Positions 52,670 through 61,941 of a DNA stretch of 64,000 nucleotides are shown one piece after another. The stretch comes from Bin18 sp965242795 (lineage in GTDB: Bacteria; Desulfobacterota; Binatia; Bin18): contig OZ251505.1 in NCBI GenBank assembly GCA_965242795.1, positions 1,674,001 through 1,738,000 on the forward strand. The letters are read 5' to 3'. The notes beneath the pieces are model-generated. The model was not told the DNA's origin and did not search any database. It saw only the letters and a list, made by a program, of their open reading frames with translations. Positions within the stretch are counted from its first letter, which is position 1, and each line of letters starts with the position of its first letter. A program made the translations under genes and the position numbers.

Positions 52670-52936
52670 GAGCCCCTCTCTCGTCCCGACCGGCCTGCGG
52701 TCGGGCTTCCCCTGACGGTGTTGACGGCTGCCCTCCGCAGCGCGGCGCTCGTGCTATGTATCCGCCCCCCTGCGGACGGTCAAGCTGCGCGATCCGGCCT
52801 CCTTCATCTTGACGGGGAAATGTCTGGGAATGATGAGCGGTGGGGTTCGGGAACCGTGGCCCAAGAGATTTCGTCCAGAGATCAGCGGGGCGCGTTCGGT
52901 TTCTTCACGGAGCGCGGCTGCCGGCCGGACGTATGC

Positions 52937-52960
52937 GCATGCCCCGTGCACGGGGCATGC
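52937..52960. repeat. Perfect 24-base palindrome
   Basis: GCATGCCCCGTG followed directly by its reverse complement CACGGGGCATGC. It could be an operator for a dimeric regulator or form a cruciform; it lies about 310 bases before the giant gene and has no T-run after it on either strand. Confidence 0.7.
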
Positions 52961-53074
52961 CAAAAATACGGCCCGTCGCCTAGCGTCGCTTGACCAACCT
53001 CGCTGTTGGAATCGGGCCGGTCTTCGTTGTACGAAACCCCTGGTCGTGAAACGCTACGCTTTTTAAACTAAGCA

Positions 53075-53111
53075 GGTCGCCACGTTCAGGATTCTCGCAA
53101 GAGTGGCGACC
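53075..53111 (+). promoter_or_regulatory. Leader stem-loop
   Basis: GGTCGCCAC (53075-53083) and GTGGCGACC (53103-53111) pair perfectly over nine bases around a 19-base loop, between an AT-rich stretch and the autotransporter gene. If the transcript starts near 53070, this would be the 5' end structure of its long leader. Role inferred only from position. Confidence 0.4.
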
Positions 53112-53226
53112 GGCCGAGATCTTCACGTATTTCACCTCCTCAACCTTCGAAGCGTTATCCACTCAGGAGCCTGTTCATCTTCCCACCCCGACACCTGCCA
53201 GTCGGCAACCGGAAAGGAAAGCGTTC

Positions 53227-53295
53227 ATGTCATTCCATCCAGAGCTTGTAAAAATTCACTCCTGCACTAATGCCCCCTCCCCCCGGAAACACTGA
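53227..53295 (+). CDS. Possible leader peptide overlapping the start of the autotransporter gene
   Basis: ATG 53227 has the best ribosome site in the area (GGAAAGGAAAGCGTTC) and opens a 22-codon frame, MSFHPELVKIHSCTNAPSPR then KH, ending with TGA 53293-53295. The giant gene runs in another frame; its ATG 53270 has no ribosome site, but an in-frame GTG (53297) begins one base after this TGA. This would allow translational coupling. The alternative is that the true start of the big protein was altered by a one-base indel. Confidence 0.35.
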   Translation: MSFHPELVKIHSCTNAPSPRKH

Positions 53296-56200
53296 CGTGC
53301 CGTCCGCCCATATCGGTCGTTTCGGCCGCCTCCTGACCGTTTGGTTCTCCCTGTTCGTCGCCTTTGCAGGCGCACCGCCGGCCGCCGGGGCGCAACCCTC
53401 CGCGCCATCGGTGAGCAGCGTCACCCTCGACACTCCGCAGAGCGGCGACACCTTCGGGGTGAACGAGATTATCCGTGTATGGGTCGGGTTCGATGAAACC
53501 CTCACCGTGACCGGCTCGCCGCAACTGGCGTTGTCGGTCGGGACGTACACCCGCCAAGCAACTTACATAGGTGGCAGTTCGCCCCTGGTCTTCGGATATA
53601 CCGTCCAAGCAGTGGACAGCGATCCGGACGGCATCAGCATTCCCGCGAACGCGCTGACGTTGAACGGCAGCACGATTCGGGACGCCGACGGCAACAACGC
53701 CGCTCTGGGGCTCGGCGCGCACGCCGTCGCCAACGATGCTGCCCGCAAGGTGAACGGCAACACGGACAACGCCCCGACCGTACGCGCCGTGGTTCTGGAT
53801 TCCACTCCCACGAGTGGGGACACCTACGGCGCAGAGGAGAACATCTTGGTCGGCGTGGAATTCTACGAAGCCGTCACGGTGACCGGCACGCCGCAACTGG
53901 CGCTGTCGGTCGGCACGTTCACCCGTCAAGCGAACTACAGCTCCTCCGATTCAGGCGGGCGGTGGTTGCAGTTCGTCTATACCACACAGGCCGGGGACAC
54001 CGACGCGGACGGGATCAGCATCGGGGCCGGGGCGCTGACGTTGAATAGCGGCACGATTCAGGATTCGGGCGGTAACGCCGCCACGCTGAGTCTGAGCGGC
54101 CATACCGTCACGAACGCCGCAGGCCACAAGGTGGACGGGAGTATCGACCGCACCCCGACCGTGACGCAGGTGGGATTCCTTTCGAGCCCCCAGCACGGCG
54201 ACACCTACGGCGTGGGCGAGGCGATTTGGGTCCGGGTCCTATTCGATGAACCCGTGACGGTGACGGGGACGCCGCAACTGGCCTTGTCGGTCGGCACGTT
54301 CACCCGGCAGGCGGCCTATAGCTCCGGCTCCGGAGACCGGACTCTGTTCTTCAGTTACACGGTCCGGGCGACGGATACCGATTCGGACGGGATCGGCATC
54401 GGGGCCGGGGCGCTGACGTTGAACAGCGGCACGATCCAGGATTCGGGGGGCAACGCCGCCACGCTGAGTCTGAGCGGCCATACCGTCACGCACGCCGCAG
54501 GCCACAAGGTGGACGGGAGTATCGACCGCGCCCCGATCGTGACGCAGGTGGAAATCCTTTCGAGCCCCCAGCGCGGCGACACCTACGGCGTGGGCGAGGC
54601 CATCCGGGTGGAAGTCTCGTTCAGCGAACCCGTGACGGTGACGGGGGCGCCGCAACTGGCAGTGTCCGTCGGCACGTTCACCCGGCAGGCGGCCTATAGC
54701 TCCGGCTCCGGACGCTCGGCGCTGCTCTTCGACTACACGGTCCGGGCGACGGATACCGATTCGGACGGGATCGGCATCGGGGCCGGGGCGCTGACGTTGA
54801 ATAGCGGCACGATCCAGGATTCGGGGGGCAACGCCGCCACGCTGAGTCTGAGCGGCCATACCGTCACGAACGCCGCAGGTCACAAGGTGGACGGGAGTAT
54901 CGACCGCGCCCCGATCGTGACGCAGGTGGAAATCCTTTCAAGCCCCCGGCGCGGCGACACCTACGACACGGGGGAGGCCGTCCGGGTGAGAGTCGGGTTC
55001 GATGAACCCGTGACGGTGACGGGGACGCCGCAACTGGCAGTGTCGGTCGGCACGTTCACCCGGCAGGCGGCTTTTAGTTCGGGCTCCGGAACCTCGTTTC
55101 TGTTCTTCAGCTACACGGTCCGGGCGACGGATACCGATTCGGATGGGATCGGCATCGGGGCCGGGGCGCTGACGTTGAATAGCGGCACGATTCAGGATTC
55201 GGGGGGCAACGCCGCCACGCTGAGTCTGAGCGGCCATACCATCACGCACGCCGCGGGCCACAAGGTGGACGGCAGCACGGACACCCTCGGGCCGTCGGTG
55301 AGCGGGGTGACCATCCGAAATCCGCAAAGCGGAGACACTTTCGGAGTAGGAGAATTCATCGAGATATGGATCGGTTTCGATGAGGACGTCGTCTCCACCG
55401 GGTCGGGGAGTCTGGCATTGATGATCGGCTCGAACCTTCGACAGGCACCCTCGGTTGGCCTGGGTTCCCGGAGTCTCGGCTTTCGCTACTCGGTACGAGC
55501 AACGGACCTGGACACGGACGGCATCAGCATCGCCGCCGATGCGTTGACGAGAGTTTCCGGTACCCTCCGGGACGCTGCCGGCAACGCCGCAACGCTGAAT
55601 TTGCGGAGCCATGCCGTGACGAACGATGCGAACTACAAGGTGAACGGCAGTATCGACCAGGCGCCGGGAGTCGTTGGCATAGTGGTTCAGAATCTGCCGC
55701 AGAATGGAGCGACCTACAGGAGGAATGAAGTCATCGAGATCGCGGTCTTTTTCGGTGAAGGGGTAACGATCACCGGCACGCCACAACTGGCACTGAAGAT
55801 CGGGACGAATACCCGCCGAGCAAACTATTTCTCCGGCGGCGGCGCTTCGCTGCTTTTCCGCTATCAAGTGCGGGCATCGGACACCGACATGGACGGGATC
55901 AGCATCGCGGCCAACGCCCTGACGTTGAACAGCGGCACCATTCGGGACGCGGGCGGCAACGCCGCGACCCTGAGCCTGAGCGGCCAGACCATCTCCAATG
56001 ATGCGGCCCTCAAGGTGGACGGCAGCCTCGGCCGGGCGCCGCGCGCGACCGGGGTGTACCTGTCCTCCAGCCCGCAGCGCGGCGACACCTACGGCGCGGG
56101 GGAGGCCATCCGGGTGGAAGTCTCGTTCGACGAACCCGTGAGGGTGAGCGGCACGCCGCGGTTGGCCTTGGCAATCGGCACGTTCACCCGCCAGGCGAAC

Positions 56201-59200
56201 TACGCCAGCGGCTCCGGGAATCGGGCCCTGGTGTTCGCCTACACGGTGCAAGCCGCGGACGCCGATCCGGACGGGATCGCCCTCGCGGCCGGCGCGCTGA
56301 CGTTGAACGGCGGGACGATCCGGGGCACAGGGAACGATGCGGCAACGCTGAGCCTGAGCGGGCAGCGCATCCTCGACAGGAACACCTCCGCCCCGACCGC
56401 CCACCGAGTGGACGGCAGCGTCGATCGGGCGCCGACGGTCACCGGCGTGGCCGTGTATGCCAGCCCGCAGAGCGGGGAGACGTTCGGCGTGGGCGAGACG
56501 ATCCGGGTCGAGGTCGGATTCGACGAAGCGGTGACGGTGAGCGGCACGCCGCAGGTGGCGCTGACCATCGGCGCCCGGACGCGGCCGGCGGCCTACGCTT
56601 CCGGGAGCGGCGGCCGGTTCCTGTACTTCGCGTACACGGTCGTGGCCGCGGACCGCGACGCGAACGGGCTCGGCATTACGGCGGACGCGCTGACGCTGAA
56701 CGCCGGCACGATCCGCGACGCCGGCAGCAACGCCGCGGCGCTGGGGCTGGGCCGCCACGCCTTCGCCAGCGATGCGAATTACAAGGTGGACGGCAGCATA
56801 ACGGCTGCCAGCGGCGCCGGCCATGCGCCGGCGGACGAGGCCGCGTTCGACGCCAGGGCCGCCACGGTGAAGATCCTGACCACGAACGACTGCATCATGG
56901 AGTACGACACGACCGGGAGCCGGGTCACGTCCGTCTGTGCCGGCGGCCCGCGCTCCGGCGGGTACACCTATGCCAACACCGGGTCGGATACCGGACGGCT
57001 GACGATCGCGTGGGACCGGGGGGACCGGTGCGTGTACAACCTCACGTACACCTCGGTGGCCGCGGGCCGGATGGCCTATACCTGCCGGCGGTCGGAGGGT
57101 GCGACGGTGGACTTCGTCGCGGTGCCGAGAACGGCGTCCGGCGCGGTACCGGTCGTGCAGTTCGTGGCGTTCCAGAGCGTTCTCGGACCGGCGTCCGGTG
57201 GGGATACGTACGGGCGGGGCGAAACGATCTGGGTGTTGATCGGGTTCGACCGGCGGGTCATCCTGACGGGCGAGCCGCAGGTGGCGCTGACGATCGGCGC
57301 CCGGACGCGGCAGGCGGCCTACTTCAGGGGAGCGGGGAGGGAAGTACTGTCCTTCCGCTACGTCGTGCAGGCCGAGGATGTCGATACCGACGGGATCAGC
57401 ATCCCCCCGAACGCGTTGACCCTCAACAACGGCGGCGGCATCCTGACCTTCCTCCGCGGCCGTACCTGGATCCGGGTCGAGGGGGTGGACGCGGTGGTGC
57501 CGCACGCTGCGGTGGCCGCGGATCCGAACCGCAAGGTGGACGGCGGGGTGTCGGCGTCGGTGACGCTGCGCCCGGCGCGGCTGGACGTACCCGAAGGGAG
57601 CACCGGGCAGTATAGCGTGGTGCTGGACATGGAGCCCGCGGGCACCGTCACGGTGTCGATTGCCAGCGACAACGACGAGGTCGTGCCGACACCGGACGCA
57701 CTGACCTTCACGACGACGACATGGGCGACCGCCCAGACCGTGACGGTTGCCGCGGCGGAGGACGGGGATGCACAGGACGACCGGGCGGCGCTGGGGCATA
57801 CGCTCGGCCGGGACGGCGCGGGGACCGTGCGGGCCGCGGCCCTGCGGGTGACGGTCGAGGACGACGACGAGCAGATCGTCGTGGCGCCGGGGACGACGAC
57901 GCAGGAGCCCGTCGGCAGCCGAACCCTGACGGTCATCGCGGCGGCGGAGGTGCCCGCCGGCGTGCGGATCACCAAGCCGGAGACCTTGGCGGCGGACGTC
58001 ACGGTAACGGTCACCCCACCGGCCGCGGACCAGCGGGTGGACAGCGGGCAGTTCCGCTTGGGCCAGGAGGCGGACGCCCGCACGGTGGTGGACATCATGG
58101 TGACCGCGGTGCCGCCGGGCGGGTTGGAGGTCTGCCTGCCGGTGAGCGCGGCGCTGCGCCGGGAAGCCGGCGGAGCGCCGCTGCTGCTGTTGCACTACGA
58201 CGGCAGCGGGTGGACCGCGGTGGCGGAGTCGCTGGATCTGGGCACGCGGGTGTGCGCGCCTGGGGTGACGGACTTTTCGCCGTTCGCGGTCGGGTACGTG
58301 CCGCGGCGTGCGGCCGGCCCGGTGGACTCGCCGCCACCGAGTCCGGAGCCGGGGCCGACCGAGCCGCCGGGACCGACCGAGCCGGAGCCGGGGCCGGGCG
58401 GGGGGCCGAGCTGCGGGGACGCAGTCGTACCGGCGCAGGTGTATCGGGCGGGCGAGGCGATCGCCGCGGTGGTGTTGCCCGCGGCCACGGGCGGCGCCGG
58501 CCCGCTGCGCTACGGCGTGGGGCCGACGATCCCCGCCGGGCTGACGTACACGGCCCCCACCGACCCGACCGCGACGGGCGGGATGCTGACGGGCGTGCCC
58601 GCCGCCGCGCAGGCGGCGACGGCCTATACGCTGACGGCGACGGAGGCGGATGGGGCGACGACGGCGTTGCTGACGTTCACGATCCGGGTCGCGGGGCCGG
58701 GCCAGATTCGGGCGCAGGCCGGGACGCGGACGTATGCGCTCGGCGGACGGACGGTGACGGTGACGCAGGCGGCGGGGACGCTGCCGGGGGTGGAACTGAC
58801 GCTGCCCGGACGGCTGGCCGAGGACGTGGCGATCACGTTGGCGCCGCCGGGGGCGGAGGTCCCGCTGGCCGGCGGGCGATACCGCTTCGGGCCGGCGGAC
58901 GCGCAAGCGGCAGTGGCCGTGGCGGTGACGCCGGTACCGGCGGGCGGGCTCGACGTGTGCGTGCCGGTGCCGGCGGCGGTTCGCGCGGCGGCGCGGGAGC
59001 GGGCGGTGCAGATGGTGCGGTACGTCGGGGGGAAGTGGACGCGCTGGGCGCGGGTGGCGGACGCGGAAGCCGAAGCGGCACGGGTGTGCGGGGCGGGGCT
59101 GACGTGGTTCGGGCCGCTGGCGGCGGGCTATCCGAACACGGTCCCGACCTTCGGGGAACAGACGATCGCGGCACGGACGGGGATGGTGGCCGCGGCGCTG

Positions 59201-61741
59201 GCGCCGGTGGCCCTACCGGCGGCGGAGGGCGGCGACGGGCCGATGCGGTACGGATTGGCGCCGGCGTTGCCGACAGGGCTGAGCTACACGCTGCCCACGG
59301 AATCCGCGGCCGGGGCGATCGCGGGCGTGCCGACCGAGGCACAGCCGCCCACGGAATACACCCTGACGGCGACGGACATCGATGGAGATGAAGCGCATCT
59401 GACGTTCACGCTGGCGGTGGAGCAGGTGCCGGTGGAGGTCAGCATTGCGGACGCCACGGCGACCGAAGGGACGCCCGTAGAGTTCGGGGTGACGCTGTCG
59501 CGGCCCGTCGCCCGGGCGGTGACGGTGGAATGGACCGCGGACGAGCCGGGCAGCGCAACGCCGGGCGAGGATTACCGGGCAGAAGCAGCCGGCCGGCTGA
59601 CACTGGCGGCGGGGACGACCACGGGGATGCTGGCGGTGCAAACGCTGGACGACCGGCGGGTAGAGCCGACCGAGACGTTCACGGTGACGGTGACGTTGCC
59701 GGCCGACCCGCTGTTCGAGAGCGCGGACGCGACGGCGGAGGGACGGATCGAAGACGACGACACGGAGCAGGCGCGCAAGCGGAGCGTAGGGATGGTATTG
59801 GCGGGCGTGGGGCGGACGCTGGCAACGGACGCGGTGGACGTGATCGGCGCCCGCTTCGAGCAGCAGCCGCCCACCACACAGGCCACGGTCGGCGGCCAGG
59901 CATTGAGCTTGCACCGCAACGACGACACGGCGCGCTGGCGCCACGCGGCGGGCGTAGCCTACGGCGTAGCGCGGGCGCTGGGTGTGGAAGTCGGCTCGCC
60001 CCTAGCCGGCGGGGACGGCGAGTTCGGCCACGTGCGCGGCGCGGCGTGGCGCACGTTGACGCGGCACCTGCGCGACCCGCACGCGGCGACCGCCCCGCTG
60101 AGCGCCTGGGACACACCGAGCGCGTTCGCCACGCCGGGTCTGGATGGCCCCTCCTCTGCGGCGTGGGGGACCCCGAGCCGTGCGAGTGCGGCCCCGTCGT
60201 TCCCGCCCTTCCCTTCGATAGGCTCAGGGACCGGGCGGGGGTTAGCGCCGGCCGCTCCTTCAATCTCCCCTCCCTCCCCTTCGACAAGCTCAGGGACCGG
60301 GAGGGGGTTAGGGGGCGGGTCCTCCGGGTGGGACAGCCCGACCGATACTGTCCCGTTCGGTCGCGCCCCGTTCCCGGGCTTGGCCGGCTACGGCCACGGG
60401 TTCGGGCAAGGCGGCTTCGACCGCGCCCATGCGGCGACGCCGCAGGCCATGAAAGTGGGAACGTTCCGGGCGCCGGTGCAGTTCCGGCGCGTATCGGGGG
60501 CGGAGGTGCTGGCGCAGAGCGCGTTCGAGCTACCCCTGAGCCGAGCTGCGGCGGACCCGCCCGCGGCCATGCGTATGGCCAAGGCTGATCCGACCGGGCA
60601 GGCCCTCCCGGTCGAGACCGCGCCGCAGGCGGCCGCGGCGGCGTGGACGTTGTGGGGCCGGGGGACGGCGAGCGGGTTCGACGGTCGCCCGAAGGACGAC
60701 TTCAGCATGAACGGCAACGTCTTCACCGGCTACCTCGGCCTCGACTACCGCTTGCAACCGAACGTCTTGCTCGGCCTCGCCGTGGCCCACAGCCAGGGCG
60801 ACGTGGACTACCAGACGACCGACATCACCAAGGGCGCCGTGGACCTCACGCTGACGAGCGTCTTGCCGTATGCGCACTGGAGCCCGCGGCCGGGCTTGGG
60901 CGTGTGGAGCTTGTTCGGCGCGGGCTGGGGCGACCTGCAACTGCGCGACGAAGCGGGCAAAGTGAAGACCGACCTGGAGATGTTGATGGCGGCGGTCGGC
61001 GCGCGGCAGGAAGTGCTGACGTGGCGGCGGATCGACGTGGCACTGAAGGCGGACGCCTTCCTGACGGAATTGGAGGCGGGCGCGGACGACCGGTTACCCA
61101 AGACGGCGGGCGACGCACAACGGTTGCGCCTGATGGTAGAAGGCCGCACGGCGTGGGCCATATCGGAGGACTCCCACCTGACGCCGGTGTTCGAGATCGG
61201 GGGCCGCTGGGACGGCGGCAAGGCGGAGACGGGCGTGGGCGCGGAACTCGGCGGCGGTTTCGAGTACGCGCACACCAAGCTAGGGCTCGGCATCGAAGCC
61301 CGCGGGCGGTATCTATTGGCGCACCAGAAAGCGGCGTTCGACGAATGGGGCGCGAGCCTGACGCTGAAGCTGGATCCGGGCGAGGCGAAACGGGGTCTGT
61401 GGCTGGCGTTAGCCCCGGTGTGGGGCGCAGAAGCGAGTCAAGTCGAACAGATGTGGGGCAGCGCGGACGTACTGCGAGCGGGCACCGAATCCGACACGCC
61501 GGACCTGTCCCCGGAACAGTTCGAGTTCGACGTCGGCTACGGCATGGTGACGCACGAGGGCATGGGCTTGCTGACGACCTACGGCGGCGTCTCAATGGCG
61601 GGACCGCAGAGTCACGGCTACCGCCTGGGCGGGCGGATCGAACTCGGCGAGTGGATCGACCTGAGCGTCGAGGGCGAACGCACCACGCAGGCCGGCGGCG
61701 CTGCACACCAAGTCGCCCTCTACGGCCACCTAGGGTGGTAA
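53270..61741 (+). CDS. Giant autotransporter-like surface protein with ten tandem beta repeats, Calx-beta and Ig-like modules, and a C-terminal barrel
   Basis: A 2823-residue protein. N-terminal signal: RFGRLLTVWFSLFVAFAG, cut near PPAAGAQ. Residues ~46-1425: ten repeats of about 110-127 residues (GDTYGVGEAIRVEVSFDEPV; QLALSVGTFTRQA; TLNSGTIQDSGGNAA). Between repeats 9 and 10 (~1177-1290) sits a Cys-bearing module, GGYTYANTGSDTGRLTIAWD, like the secreted proteins at 28664-31742. Then a Calx-beta-like domain (~1427-1537), two copies of a VTPPAADQRV/CVPVP module, two putative-Ig modules (GVPAAAQAATAYTLTATE), a second Calx-beta (~2054-2166), a low-complexity linker holding two REP-derived peptides, and a barrel from ~2457 ending HQVALYGHLGW. 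Start could be ATG 53270 or GTG 53297. Likely a type V-type adhesin. Confidence 0.88.
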   Translation: MPPPPGNTDVPSAHIGRFGRLLTVWFSLFVAFAGAPPAAGAQPSAPSVSSVTLDTPQSGDTFGVNEIIRVWVGFDETLTVTGSPQLALSVGTYTRQATYIGGSSPLVFGYTVQAVDSDPDGISIPANALTLNGSTIRDADGNNAALGLGAHAVANDAARKVNGNTDNAPTVRAVVLDSTPTSGDTYGAEENILVGVEFYEAVTVTGTPQLALSVGTFTRQANYSSSDSGGRWLQFVYTTQAGDTDADGISIGAGALTLNSGTIQDSGGNAATLSLSGHTVTNAAGHKVDGSIDRTPTVTQVGFLSSPQHGDTYGVGEAIWVRVLFDEPVTVTGTPQLALSVGTFTRQAAYSSGSGDRTLFFSYTVRATDTDSDGIGIGAGALTLNSGTIQDSGGNAATLSLSGHTVTHAAGHKVDGSIDRAPIVTQVEILSSPQRGDTYGVGEAIRVEVSFSEPVTVTGAPQLAVSVGTFTRQAAYSSGSGRSALLFDYTVRATDTDSDGIGIGAGALTLNSGTIQDSGGNAATLSLSGHTVTNAAGHKVDGSIDRAPIVTQVEILSSPRRGDTYDTGEAVRVRVGFDEPVTVTGTPQLAVSVGTFTRQAAFSSGSGTSFLFFSYTVRATDTDSDGIGIGAGALTLNSGTIQDSGGNAATLSLSGHTITHAAGHKVDGSTDTLGPSVSGVTIRNPQSGDTFGVGEFIEIWIGFDEDVVSTGSGSLALMIGSNLRQAPSVGLGSRSLGFRYSVRATDLDTDGISIAADALTRVSGTLRDAAGNAATLNLRSHAVTNDANYKVNGSIDQAPGVVGIVVQNLPQNGATYRRNEVIEIAVFFGEGVTITGTPQLALKIGTNTRRANYFSGGGASLLFRYQVRASDTDMDGISIAANALTLNSGTIRDAGGNAATLSLSGQTISNDAALKVDGSLGRAPRATGVYLSSSPQRGDTYGAGEAIRVEVSFDEPVRVSGTPRLALAIGTFTRQANYASGSGNRALVFAYTVQAADADPDGIALAAGALTLNGGTIRGTGNDAATLSLSGQRILDRNTSAPTAHRVDGSVDRAPTVTGVAVYASPQSGETFGVGETIRVEVGFDEAVTVSGTPQVALTIGARTRPAAYASGSGGRFLYFAYTVVAADRDANGLGITADALTLNAGTIRDAGSNAAALGLGRHAFASDANYKVDGSITAASGAGHAPADEAAFDARAATVKILTTNDCIMEYDTTGSRVTSVCAGGPRSGGYTYANTGSDTGRLTIAWDRGDRCVYNLTYTSVAAGRMAYTCRRSEGATVDFVAVPRTASGAVPVVQFVAFQSVLGPASGGDTYGRGETIWVLIGFDRRVILTGEPQVALTIGARTRQAAYFRGAGREVLSFRYVVQAEDVDTDGISIPPNALTLNNGGGILTFLRGRTWIRVEGVDAVVPHAAVAADPNRKVDGGVSASVTLRPARLDVPEGSTGQYSVVLDMEPAGTVTVSIASDNDEVVPTPDALTFTTTTWATAQTVTVAAAEDGDAQDDRAALGHTLGRDGAGTVRAAALRVTVEDDDEQIVVAPGTTTQEPVGSRTLTVIAAAEVPAGVRITKPETLAADVTVTVTPPAADQRVDSGQFRLGQEADARTVVDIMVTAVPPGGLEVCLPVSAALRREAGGAPLLLLHYDGSGWTAVAESLDLGTRVCAPGVTDFSPFAVGYVPRRAAGPVDSPPPSPEPGPTEPPGPTEPEPGPGGGPSCGDAVVPAQVYRAGEAIAAVVLPAATGGAGPLRYGVGPTIPAGLTYTAPTDPTATGGMLTGVPAAAQAATAYTLTATEADGATTALLTFTIRVAGPGQIRAQAGTRTYALGGRTVTVTQAAGTLPGVELTLPGRLAEDVAITLAPPGAEVPLAGGRYRFGPADAQAAVAVAVTPVPAGGLDVCVPVPAAVRAAARERAVQMVRYVGGKWTRWARVADAEAEAARVCGAGLTWFGPLAAGYPNTVPTFGEQTIAARTGMVAAALAPVALPAAEGGDGPMRYGLAPALPTGLSYTLPTESAAGAIAGVPTEAQPPTEYTLTATDIDGDEAHLTFTLAVEQVPVEVSIADATATEGTPVEFGVTLSRPVARAVTVEWTADEPGSATPGEDYRAEAAGRLTLAAGTTTGMLAVQTLDDRRVEPTETFTVTVTLPADPLFESADATAEGRIEDDDTEQARKRSVGMVLAGVGRTLATDAVDVIGARFEQQPPTTQATVGGQALSLHRNDDTARWRHAAGVAYGVARALGVEVGSPLAGGDGEFGHVRGAAWRTLTRHLRDPHAATAPLSAWDTPSAFATPGLDGPSSAAWGTPSRASAAPSFPPFPSIGSGTGRGLAPAAPSISPPSPSTSSGTGRGLGGGSSGWDSPTDTVPFGRAPFPGLAGYGHGFGQGGFDRAHAATPQAMKVGTFRAPVQFRRVSGAEVLAQSAFELPLSRAAADPPAAMRMAKADPTGQALPVETAPQAAAAAWTLWGRGTASGFDGRPKDDFSMNGNVFTGYLGLDYRLQPNVLLGLAVAHSQGDVDYQTTDITKGAVDLTLTSVLPYAHWSPRPGLGVWSLFGAGWGDLQLRDEAGKVKTDLEMLMAAVGARQEVLTWRRIDVALKADAFLTELEAGADDRLPKTAGDAQRLRLMVEGRTAWAISEDSHLTPVFEIGGRWDGGKAETGVGAELGGGFEYAHTKLGLGIEARGRYLLAHQKAAFDEWGASLTLKLDPGEAKRGLWLALAPVWGAEASQVEQMWGSADVLRAGTESDTPDLSPEQFEFDVGYGMVTHEGMGLLTTYGGVSMAGPQSHGYRLGGRIELGEWIDLSVEGERTTQAGGAAHQVALYGHLGW
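53407..57540 (+). repeat. Tandem coding repeats; units 3-5 at exactly 378-bp spacing
   Basis: Ten diverged units. The phrase GTGACGCAGG recurs at 54161, 54539 and 54917, i.e. exactly 378 bases apart, and the segments around 54000-54150, 54380-54530, 54760-54910 and 55140-55270 are almost identical at DNA level, including silent positions. Units 1, 2 and 6-10 are more diverged. This indicates recent duplication or gene conversion in the centre of the array. Confidence 0.9.
60203..60315. repeat. Two REP-like hairpin elements inside the autotransporter coding sequence (copies 4 and 5)
   Basis: Copy 4 (60203-60244) has arms CCGCCC/GGGCGG around CTTCGATAGGCTCAGGGACC. Copy 5 (60270-60315) has arms CCCTCCCC/GGGAGGGG around TTCGACAAGCTCAGGGACC. 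Both end with GGGTTAG-type tails. They are read in the same frame as PFPSIGSGTGRGL and PSPSTSSGTGRGL. The core is the one found between genes at 5871, 19224 and 43372. Confidence 0.85.
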
Positions 61742-61781
61742 GCCCGCCGGTTGAATATCCCCCGAAGACCCCCCTCCCTAA

Positions 61782-61804
61782 CCCTCCCCCTCAAGGGGGG
61801 AGGG
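61782..61804. terminator. Hairpin after the autotransporter gene
   Basis: CCCTCCCCC pairs with GGGGGAGGG across a five-base loop, 40 bases after the stop codon. The flanking CCCTCCCTAACCCTCCCC resembles, in inverted form, the tail of the REP-like elements at 60203-60315. No T-run, so it may be a repeat rather than a true terminator. Confidence 0.5.
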
Positions 61805-61941
61805 AACTGTCAATTCCTGCGCGGCTCTTGACGGAGGGCGACCGGCTACGGAGACATGAGGGTGCGGGGCGGCGGCTTTACAGCGCCGCGGCCTGCCCGG
61901 TATAAGCCCGGTGAGAATCCTGCATAGAGACGAGGCGGCCC

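Larger units (their letters stand above)
52670..53226. other. Long spacer with palindromes upstream of the autotransporter gene
   Basis: 557 bases with no convincing gene. It contains the exact 24-base palindrome at 52937-52960, the stem-loop at 53075-53111 and an AT-richer stretch (TTTTTAAACTAAG) near 53061 that may hold the promoter. It ends with a strong ribosome site (GGAAAGGAAAG, 53211-53221). Confidence 0.5.

Noticed and set aside
54000..55300. Regularly spaced repeats suggesting a CRISPR-like array
   Set aside because: Spacing is 378 bp, repeats are longer than spacers and code for protein in one frame; no cas genes.
54938..58906. Minus-strand open frame of about 1320 codons inside the autotransporter gene
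   Set aside because: It is an antisense shadow of GC-rich repeated coding DNA: Arg/His/Gly-rich, no start context, no domain. Period-three composition belongs to the plus strand.
61805..61941. Possible FMN riboswitch upstream of ribB (GGTGAGAATCC)
   Set aside because: Only this short phrase resembles the element; the other conserved RFN blocks and paired regions are absent.
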